This document shows, piece by piece, positions 12,001-18,800 of a stretch of DNA of 64,000 bases (positions are counted from its first letter, which is position 1; each line of letters begins with the position of its first letter). The position numbers and the translations under genes were made by a program. The notes below the pieces were generated by a model. It was not told the DNA's origin, searched no databases, and saw only the letters and a program-made list of their open reading frames with translations. The stretch is from Arthrobacter sp. fls2-241-R2A-200 (GTDB lineage Bacteria > Actinomycetota > Actinomycetes > Actinomycetales > Micrococcaceae), in NCBI RefSeq assembly GCF_030209745.1, contig NZ_JARVRJ010000011.1, positions 149,098-213,097 of the forward strand. Reading direction: 5' to 3'.

Positions 12001-13196
12001 TCTTGGACGCGACGGGTATGGCTGCCGGTTCTGACCTCCCGGCGAACAGATCCGTCGCAGGTCTGCACCAAATGCCGTTGGCTGCGCGTATTCTGACGCT
12101 CCTCTCGGCGGAGATGGACCGCCGACGCACGGTGGCCCACGCGTCGCAAAACACGGCCCCGCTCGTACTGATCATTGCCGGATGGTGCTCATGGGTATCG
12201 GCACTGCGTGGCGGACCCTTTGCGTCGGCGGAGAGCACTGTGCACGACATCATCCGGGACGGCATCTCCTTGGGTATTACGGTTCTGATTTCGGGTGAAC
12301 GTGAACTGGTCAGCGCGAGATTCATGGGCCTGATCAGCAACCGTGCGTACTTTCCGTTGGGTTCGAGCGAGGAGTCGAGGTACCACTGGCCGCGGCTGCC
12401 AAGCGTTGAGTCCATACCGGGACGCGCCGTCGTCTTTGGCGGCCTTGCGCCCGAGCAAGGGGCGGTCGCTCAGTTCCGTGCGTCTCCCGAGGAAGGACCG
12501 TGGCCGTACGGTTCAACCACCTCGACGAATCCGCCTTTTCGTGTCAGACCGATCCCCGAGTTCCTCACCGTGGAGGACTTTAGGGAGCGCTTCAAAGAAA
12601 CTACCCAGCAGGAGGGAGCAATTCCGCCCTTGTGGATTGGAGTCGGTGGAGATGAGTGCTTGCCCGTTGCGCTCCCCCTCCCCGAGTCCGGAGTGAGTGT
12701 CATACTTGGGCCCCGGGGTTCAGGAAAGACTTCGATCCTGGAGACGCTCCGTGTTCTTAATCCCCGCCAAACATGGGTGTTCCCGGGTCATGGAACACCC
12801 TTGAGTGCATTTTGGATACAGGCAGCGGAGGCTTCTGAGGCTGGGCTCTTAGACCCACAAGGCGTGCTGCTTGTAGACGACGCCGACCTCTTGGACCTTG
12901 GTGGACAACGTGCCATCACTGCCCTGGCAGGGAATGTCCGCGGTATCGTCATGGCGGCAAGCTCAGGACCCACAGTGTTGCGACAGCTTCCCTTGGCAAG
13001 AGAGGTGCAAGGCAGCGGCACCGGTATTGTCCTGACACCGAAGTCAGCCTTTGATGGAGACCCGTTAGGGGTCAGGCTGATCGTTGACGATCCAGCGCCG
13101 CGTGGCCGCGGTTTCTTGATCGAGGCGGCTGCAGCCACGCCATTTCAAGCTGCACTCGCGGCCAGTTCCCCGGACGGTTCCCGGCTTTCCCGTTGA
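9054..13196 (+). CDS. FHA-domain FtsK/SpoIIIE (EssC/EccC-like) ATPase
   Basis: This 1380-residue protein looks like the motor of a type VII secretion system. An N-terminal FHA fold (YRVGRGIGN, then PDPRMSREHAVI, residues about 100-165) may be preceded by a second degenerate copy. Hydrophobic segments lie at about 210-255. The first ATPase domain has Walker A GTTGSGKSE near 600 and Walker B LFVVIDEF near 702. The second has only a degenerate loop, GGASSGMQ, near 953. The third has GPRGSGKT near 1218 and VLLVDDADLLD. The FHA-membrane-ATPase order matches Firmicutes EssC/YukB more than mycobacterial EccC. No WXG100, EccB, EccD or EsaA gene is adjacent. ATG follows AGGGAATGGCAG. The role is uncertain: an orphan secretion ATPase or a DNA-related translocase. 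Confidence 0.85.
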   Translation: MTLECTLVVGPGASAAHEPEELSISVPDGTPGTDVQSLLKEARGSGRIYVAGEDISLLTVGRPPLVAGAVLVDGFVPGHENSPKSSPLLLLVHSGPAAGMVFPLYRGRYRVGRGIGNITVPDPRMSREHAVIDVSSTSVTITRRDKSTPLLVNGQPAGQARLTPETTFQCGSTLFSVITDNGPTPGLPKEAGQSVETPIEVAHAPASRNVLAVTLAAGMPLVMGIGLAVVSGMWLYLGLSAMSAASLLIPMFSGLKSRREFKAALAEGVKDDTQRRRRTAPSAADILVALHSERGRWKAGSAMPAQRGRGTTANQSRALRGSVAQESAVWVRLGVRHAQANVCLVPGVRHFQAPTIGSAALTLDPRLPLVILRGRSEHVDAMIRFIVMQLVSFQASALSPIILLGPVDRLPLPARFLPGTYLAASPSAALATLHRLRNGESGHLILFDDASLEDNQGLATLLDSAHLAKWRVIRGGSPSSSDVQSAEGPAVIEISTSGISATLDAGGHHQAFIPDLLPGEVFDGFCRISGLTSQVPSPAEDGIPRRCSLVELRSYGQRSILRRWDAVGLQKRLQAVLGWGIEGHMDFDFGLDGPHLLVAGTTGSGKSELLRSLVVSLALNHPPEHVTFLFFDFKGGSGLRPLTGLPHCLGLLTDLSEHQLDRALVSLRAEIRYREERFQAVGASDLSAYQQARVPSNESIPHLFVVIDEFRMLVDEAPGALRELMRVATVGRSLGIHLVMATQRPQGALTADIRANVTSSIALRVQTEMESVDIINAKSAAFISVETPGRAYLARASSSPVEFQTASLAAQIGDETPLNPLTSGEPAVKSAVESLEQPRQQSRGPAEEEMLPDSGTYAAVSAIKEAWGRLGRADARRPVPPPLPASVEWHETVKWDDTVEWGGVLDGQPRRLGNVVEPNGSWVVGPLGLLDLPKRQRVEPLLWSPRGHGHLAMIGGASSGMQACFMAAAAMVATQEPKPHLYILDATGMAAGSDLPANRSVAGLHQMPLAARILTLLSAEMDRRRTVAHASQNTAPLVLIIAGWCSWVSALRGGPFASAESTVHDIIRDGISLGITVLISGERELVSARFMGLISNRAYFPLGSSEESRYHWPRLPSVESIPGRAVVFGGLAPEQGAVAQFRASPEEGPWPYGSTTSTNPPFRVRPIPEFLTVEDFRERFKETTQQEGAIPPLWIGVGGDECLPVALPLPESGVSVILGPRGSGKTSILETLRVLNPRQTWVFPGHGTPLSAFWIQAAEASEAGLLDPQGVLLVDDADLLDLGGQRAITALAGNVRGIVMAASSGPTVLRQLPLAREVQGSGTGIVLTPKSAFDGDPLGVRLIVDDPAPRGRGFLIEAAAATPFQAALAASSPDGSRLSR

Positions 13197-13218
13197 TCCG
13201 GTAATCCGTTGTCACCGG

Positions 13219-13719
13219 CTAGAGTGCGGCCGACGCTCCGGCAGTCTGAGAGGCATAAGCTATGACGTCCCTCCTGAAAAGAATCACGACAACTGCCAAC
13301 GCGGGAATGGCCATAGCCGCGCCTTGCAGCACCAGGCCGCCGGTCATTGTCGGCACTCCGATGATGAGCACGAATAGCTGTGCCACAAGTGCGGCAGCGC
13401 GCGTCCAACGGTAGCCTCGGAACAGGAAGTGGCCCACGGCAAACAACCAGGCGGAGAACGCCAGCAGCAACGCTAAAGTAAAAACCGCTCCCCAAAATGT
13501 CAGTACAGGCGCTCCACTGAACAATTCGAACGCGTACCAAACAGCAGCTGCAAGAAGCGCTGTAGCTTCAAGGGCGACCACGACGGCGGCAAAAACCACG
13601 CCAGGGGGTCGACGGCTTCGGTCCGCAGGACGAGCGGCGGCGGGCACGCGGGAGCCGGTCGAATCGCTTTTATCGGGATCCGACGACGGTTGGTCGGGGT
13701 TTGCAGGAGGTCTTGACAC
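13219..13719 (-). CDS. hypothetical four-helix membrane protein
   Basis: This 166-residue product was not recognised as a named family. The first 35 residues are hydrophilic and rich in P, S, D and R. Four hydrophobic segments follow, beginning at GVVFAAVVVALEATALLAAAV, FWGAVFTLALLLAFSAWLFAV, RAAALVAQLFVLIIGV and AAMAIPALAVVVILF. A short RRDV sequence follows the last helix. It converges with the EssC-like gene (stops 22 bp apart) and is divergent from whiB1. Similar small four-helix proteins are common in Actinobacteria; no function is assigned. Confidence 0.75.
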   Translation of the reverse strand: MSRPPANPDQPSSDPDKSDSTGSRVPAAARPADRSRRPPGVVFAAVVVALEATALLAAAVWYAFELFSGAPVLTFWGAVFTLALLLAFSAWLFAVGHFLFRGYRWTRAAALVAQLFVLIIGVPTMTGGLVLQGAAMAIPALAVVVILFRRDVIAYASQTAGASAAL

Positions 13720-13862
13720 ACTGGCACACTACCGGACATAGTCGTCTAGCAGTGAGGGCCTGGGCAACTGATGTGATGCATCGCTCACGGATTTCGGGCA
13801 TTTCAACCACCAACACCCCTTGTTTACAAGGCGTTAACATGAAACGCTTGACTCAGACGACC

Positions 13863-13886
13863 AAGGGGGCCCATGCGGGCCCCTTT
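13863..13886 (+). terminator. hairpin in the whiB1 upstream region
   Basis: Arms 13863-13872 and 13877-13886 form a 10-bp stem (GGGGCCC/GGGCCCC core, one G-T wobble) with a 4-nt loop, followed by CCTTTG. No rightward gene ends here, so it would terminate or attenuate a short leader transcript 72 bp before whiB1. An 18-codon reading frame (ATG at 13839, TAG ending 13895) runs through the hairpin; whether it is translated is unknown. Confidence 0.5.
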
Positions 13887-13900
13887 CCTTTGTAGCCTCT

Positions 13901-13916
13901 CGTGAAGTTTTTCACA
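13901..13916 (+). promoter_or_regulatory. CRP-type operator upstream of whiB1
   Basis: CGTGAAGTTTTTCACA matches the CRP consensus TGTGA-N6-TCACA at nine of the ten fixed positions, with perfect GTGA and TCAC half sites. It ends 41 bp before the whiB1 ATG. In Mycobacterium tuberculosis the CRP protein Rv3676 binds sites of this type before whiB1, so cAMP control may be conserved. The site is seen in the sequence; binding is inferred. Confidence 0.6.
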
Positions 13917-13957
13917 AAAGGCTTTCCTAGTTCTCACGAATGGAGTGACTGATCAGC

Positions 13958-14206
13958 ATGGATTGGCGTAATCGCGCAGCCTGCCTCGACAAGGACCCGG
14001 AGCTCTTCTTCCCAGTCGGCAATACCGGACCAGCACTTCTTCAGATCGAGGAAGCGAAAAGCGTATGCCGTCGCTGCCCCGTAGTTGACACGTGCCTGCA
14101 ATGGGCGCTGGAATCCGGACAAGACGCCGGCGTCTGGGGTGGTATGAGCGAAGACGAACGCCGCGCCCTGAAGCGTCGCGCCGCCCGAGCACGTCGGGCC
14201 TCTTGA
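13958..14206 (+). CDS. whiB1: WhiB1-family iron-sulphur transcription factor
   Basis: This is an 82-residue WhiB-like protein, close in sequence to WhiB1/WblE. The four cluster-binding cysteines are C9, C37, C40 and C46 (SVCRRCPVVDTC). The beta-turn motif GVWGG is at 58-62, followed by the basic DNA-binding tail ERRALKRRAARARR. WhiB1 carries a nitric-oxide-sensitive [4Fe-4S] cluster and, in mycobacteria, is essential and binds the primary sigma factor. A GGAG sequence lies 12 nt before the ATG. The gene faces pdtaS as in M. tuberculosis (Rv3219/Rv3220c), which supports the WhiB1 assignment over other WhiB paralogues. A candidate CRP site lies just upstream. Confidence 0.94.
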   Translation: MDWRNRAACLDKDPELFFPVGNTGPALLQIEEAKSVCRRCPVVDTCLQWALESGQDAGVWGGMSEDERRALKRRAARARRAS

Positions 14207-14246
14207 GGCCAGCTCACACCTCGGCATAAACGCTCAGCAAAATATC

Positions 14247-14291
14247 AAATATAAGGGCCGCGGACCGATTCGGTTCGCGGCCCTTATATTT
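14247..14291. terminator. bidirectional terminator between whiB1 and pdtaS
   Basis: Twenty-nt arms at 14247-14266 and 14272-14291 pair with a single G-T wobble around a 5-nt loop. The arm ends are AAATATAAGGG and CCCTTATATTT, so both directions carry an A/U-rich flank. It serves two genes that converge here. Confidence 0.88.
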
Positions 14292-14339
14292 GCCCATGCG
14301 GTCGAGCCTTCGCCGGGGCTCCATACCTCGCTCGCGGCG

Positions 14340-15809
14340 CTACGGCCGCGCCAGGTTGAGGACGATCTCCACGGCCGTTCCGCCTCCCTCGCGGTGCGAC
14401 CATTTAATGGACCCACCGAGCTCACTTGTCACAAGGGTGCGGACGATTTGCAACCCCAAGCCCTCGTTGTACGGCCCGTCAGGAAGTCCCACGCCGTCGT
14501 CAGCGATGGTCACTGTCAGCAACTCGTCATTGCCCTCACCGTCGCTGCGGTCGGCCAGCAACCAGACTGTTCCCGTCCGCCCCTCCAACCCATGCTCGAC
14601 GGCGTTGGTCACCAGTTCGTTGATCACGAGGGCAAGGGGTGTGGCGAAGTCGCTGGGCAACTCACCGAATTTGCCTGCTCGTTCTGTTCGCACATGCTGG
14701 GAGGGCGAGGCGACTTCGGCCGACAAGCGGAACTGCCGCCCGATCAACTCATCGAAATCGACGCTTTGGGTCAGTCCTTGGGACAAGGTTTCATGGACGA
14801 GCGCTATGGTAGCCACCCGGCGCATTGCCTGCTCCAGTCCTTGCTTGGCTTCGTCGCTGACCATCCTGCGTGACTGCATCCGCAAGAGTGCAGCCACGGT
14901 TTGGAGATTGTTCTTAACGCGGTGATGGATCTCCCTGATGGTGGCGTCCTTGGTAACCAGCTCCATTTCCCTGCGCCGTAGTTCCGAGACATCCCGGCAC
15001 AGGACGAGGGCGCCGAAACGATGCTGCTCGTCCCGCAATGGAATGGCTCGCAGCGAAAGGCTGACGCCCCTGGACTCAATCTCACTTCGCCAAGGCATTC
15101 GACCAGTCACCACCAAGGGCAGGGTCTCGTCCACCATTCGCCGGTCTTTGAGTAGGCCCGCCGTAACTTCCGCGAGCGAGCGCCCTTCCAGCGACTCGAC
15201 TTCGCCCAGCCGGCGGAACGCTGAAACGCCGTTCGGGCTCGCATACTGCACGACGCCCTCAGCATCGAGCCTGATCAGGCCATCACCAACACGGGGCGCT
15301 CCCCGGCGCGACCCCGTCGGGGAGGCAAAGTCCGGCCACAGCCCCAAGGTCCCCATGCGCAACAGATCATAGGCGCACTGGCGGTACGTCAGTTCGAGCC
15401 GGGAGGGCATGCGGGAACTGGACAGATCCATATGGGATGTGACGACTGCCAGGGTCCGTCCGTTGCGGACCATGGGCACCGCCTCCACCCGGAGCGCCAT
15501 CTCGCTGCTCCAGTTGGTTTCGCTGGAACGCTCGATGGAGCGGCTGTTCCACGCTTTTTCCACGAGCGGCCGCAGATCGGAACGAATGCCCTCGCCCACG
15601 AAGTCCGCATGGAAGACCGTATGAGAGGTCGACGGACGAACGTGGGCGAGGGCAATGTAGCCCAGCTCCGGATGGGGAAACCATAGCGCCAGGTCCGCAA
15701 AAGCCAGATCGGACACCATCTGCCAATCGCCCACAAGGAGGTGCAGCCATTCGGCATCGCCAGGCCCGAAATCAGCGTGTTCCCTGATGGGGTCTGTAAA
15801 GATTGCCAC
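14340..15809 (-). CDS. pdtaS: sensor histidine kinase PdtaS
   Basis: This is a soluble HWE/HisKA_2-type histidine kinase, 489 residues, with no membrane segment. The N-terminal half is a GAF-like sensor, then a PAS region (GDGLIRLDAEGVVQYASPNGV near 175-195 and ALVLCRDVSELRRRE). The phosphoacceptor helix IREIHHRVKNNLQTVAALL has its His near 293. The ATP-binding domain shows INELVTNAVEHGL near 397 and IADDGVGLPDG. In mycobacteria PdtaS phosphorylates the ANTAR-type antiterminator PdtaR; pdtaR is not in this window. GTG start after GGAGG. Location opposite whiB1 is conserved with M. tuberculosis. Confidence 0.92.
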   Translation of the reverse strand: MAIFTDPIREHADFGPGDAEWLHLLVGDWQMVSDLAFADLALWFPHPELGYIALAHVRPSTSHTVFHADFVGEGIRSDLRPLVEKAWNSRSIERSSETNWSSEMALRVEAVPMVRNGRTLAVVTSHMDLSSSRMPSRLELTYRQCAYDLLRMGTLGLWPDFASPTGSRRGAPRVGDGLIRLDAEGVVQYASPNGVSAFRRLGEVESLEGRSLAEVTAGLLKDRRMVDETLPLVVTGRMPWRSEIESRGVSLSLRAIPLRDEQHRFGALVLCRDVSELRRREMELVTKDATIREIHHRVKNNLQTVAALLRMQSRRMVSDEAKQGLEQAMRRVATIALVHETLSQGLTQSVDFDELIGRQFRLSAEVASPSQHVRTERAGKFGELPSDFATPLALVINELVTNAVEHGLEGRTGTVWLLADRSDGEGNDELLTVTIADDGVGLPDGPYNEGLGLQIVRTLVTSELGGSIKWSHREGGGTAVEIVLNLARP

Positions 15810-15841
15810 TGCACCTCCATTTGCGGCGCCGGGAAGTGTCC

Positions 15842-18800
15842 CTAGCGTCGAACGATTGACCTCAAGAGCCTTAATGCTACCGACAGTGATGCCATATCAT
15901 CGGCCTCGAGGGCATTCACCTCGTCAAACATTGTCTTGGCGCGGCCGAGCTGCTCCGCGTTCTGTGCCTCCCAGGCCGTCAGCCGGTCCTCTGCGTTACT
16001 CCCCGGCTCTGTCGACTCCAGCACCGACGTCGTCATGTCTGCGACCGTTGAGTAGAGGTCGTCCCGGAGTGCAGCACGGGCCAGTGCCTGCCACCGATCA
16101 TCGCGCGGCAAGGAGCTGATCCGCTCCAGTAAGGAGTCTGCGTGGAAACGGTTGAAGACCGTGTAGTACACGTGTGCGATGTCTTCCACGCCACCGGTCC
16201 CGCCTTGGGCAATCCGCGCAATGTCCAGGAGTGCGTAGCTCTCGAAGAGTTCCGCCCACCTGTGCGCCAGGTGTTCGGGCAGTTCCCAACTGCGTGCCTG
16301 CTCCAGCCACGCGCTGATCCTGACCTTGTCCTCGCCCCGCAGGTACTCGAGAAGCTTTGCCCGGAGGGGCGTCATCATGGGTTTGAAGGCGTTTACCACC
16401 TCGGCAATCGGCTGGGAGGTGACGCCTTGGCCCAGCACCCAGCGGACGGCCCGGTCTAGAAGCCGCCTGATATCAAGGTGGATTTCGCTCCAGTGTTCGG
16501 TTGGGAACGACGCCGGTAGTGCATTCAGCTCAGCCACCATGGAGTCGAGCTCGTAGATTTCCCGCAGTGCTATGAACGCCTTGGCCACAGCTACTTCATT
16601 GGCTGAGGTTTCTTCGATGGCCCTGAACGCGAACGTGATTCCGCCGAGGTTGATGATGTCGTTGGCTACCACGGTGGCGATGATTTCCCGCCTCAAGGGG
16701 TGGGTGTCCAGCTCGGCGTCGAACCGTTCCCGCAGTTGCTTCGGGAAGTAGTTCCGGATAGTTTCCGCAAACCACGGATCGTCGGCGAGATTGCTGTCAC
16801 GGAGGGCAGATCCCAGTTCGATCTTGGCGTAAGCGGCAAGCACCGAAAGCTCCGGGGAGGTCAGGCCCTGCCCCTGTTCCAGCCGCGCGCGAAGCGTCGC
16901 AGTAGTGGGCAGCGCTTCAAGCTCACGTTTGAGGTCAGCCGATTTTTCGAGCCAGTCCATGAGCCGTTCGTAGCTCGGGCTCCATTCCGCAACACGCGTG
17001 CGATCGTTGAGAAGCAGGATGTTTTGATCGATGTTGTCCTGCAGGACAAGGCGTCCAACCTCGTCGGTCATATCGGCCAGGAAGGAAGCCCGCTCCGACG
17101 GCTCAAGCTTGCCCGCAGCCACCATGCGGTCAATGAAGATCTTGATATTGACCTCGTGGTCCGAGCAATCCACACCGGCCGAGTTGTCAATAGCGTCGGT
17201 GTTGAGGATGACCCCCTGCAATGCCGCCTCAATGCGTCCGCGCTGGGTGAGTCCAAGGTTGCCACCTTCGCCAACCACTTTCACGCGAAGGTCGCGACCA
17301 TCGACACGGATCGCATCGTTCGCTTTGTCGCCGACAACCGCATGCGTTTCGGTACTGGCCTTCACGTAAGTGCCAATACCGCCGTTGTAGAGCAAATCTG
17401 CGGGGGCAAGCAGGATCGCCCGGAGCAGCTCCGGAGGGCTGAGCTGGGTGGTCCCGTCCGGCAGTCCGAGCGCTTTCCGTACTTGGTCCGAGACTGGAAT
17501 GGCTTTCGCCTGACGAGGGTAGACCCCGCCCCCTTCGCTGATAAGCGATCGGTCATAGTCGTCCCATGAGGATCGCGGCAGCTCAAAGAGCCTCTGCCTT
17601 TCAGTGAAGGACGTCGCCGCATCCGGAGCCGGATCCAGGAAGATATGGCGGTGGTCGAAAGCTGCCAAAAGCCGGATGTGCTTGGAAAGGAGCATGCCAT
17701 TGCCAAAGACGTCGCCTGACATGTCGCCGACGCCTACAACCGTGAACTCTTCAGTCTGGGTATCGAGGTCCAATTCACTGAAGTGGCGCTTGACCGATTC
17801 CCAGGCACCACGAGCCGTGATTCCCATGGCCTTGTGGTCGTATCCGACCGATCCACCCGAAGCAAAAGCATCGCCTAGCCAGAACCCATATTCTGCCGCC
17901 AGCCCGTTAGCTGTGTCTGAGAACGTAGCGGTGCCCTTGTCTGCTGCCACCACGAGGTAGGAATCATCGCCGTCGTGGCGGACCACGTTCGACGGCGGTA
18001 CGAGCCGTTCGCCGTCCGGCGACGCAACCAAGTTATCCGTTATATCCAGAAGACCACGGATGAAGGTCTTGTAACTCTCGATACCTTCAGCCATCCATGC
18101 CGCCCTGTCGACCGACGGGTTGGGCAACTTCTTGGCAAAGAATCCACCCTTGGCACCCGTGGGAACAATGACGGCGTTCTTTACAGTCTGCGCTTTGACC
18201 AAGCCGAGGATTTCGGTCCGGAAATCTTCACGCCGGTCCGACCAGCGGAGACCGCCCCGAGCCACCTTGCCGAAACGGAGATGGACGCCTTCGACCCGTG
18301 GGGAGTAGACCCAGATCTCGTACATCGGCCTCGGGAAGGGCAACCCGTCAATGGAGGTCGGGTCAAGTTTGAAGCTGACGTAGTCCTTGCCCTGGTAGTA
18401 GTTGGTGCGAAGCGTCGATTCAATGAGGTTGACGAAGGTCCTGAGGACACGGTCCGCGTCGAGGGTGGCCACTTGCTCGATTGACTCCGAGAGCCCTGCC
18501 CGTGCCGACGCCTGCTTCTCTTGGCGCTGGTCCTCCGCGATTGAGGGATCAAAGCGCGCAGCGAAGAGGGCGTTGAGCCCGCGCGCAACGTCCGGGTTAG
18601 CCAGAAGGGTATCTGCGATGAACCCAAAGGAGTTCGTGTTGCCCATCTGGCGCATGTATTTGGCGTACGCCCTGAGCACCACTACCTGACGCCAGTGCAT
18701 AGCTTCCCGAAGCACCAGCTGATCAAACTTATCCGACTCCACCATCCCCGTAACGGCAGCACCAAAGGAATCGGCCAGCAGGTCGCCTGTGGTGAGCGGG

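Noticed and set aside
13819..13830. Palindrome CTTGTTTACAAG upstream of whiB1 as a second operator
   Set aside because: It is a short palindrome with no match to a known site and no second copy in the window. The CRP-type site nearby is far better supported.
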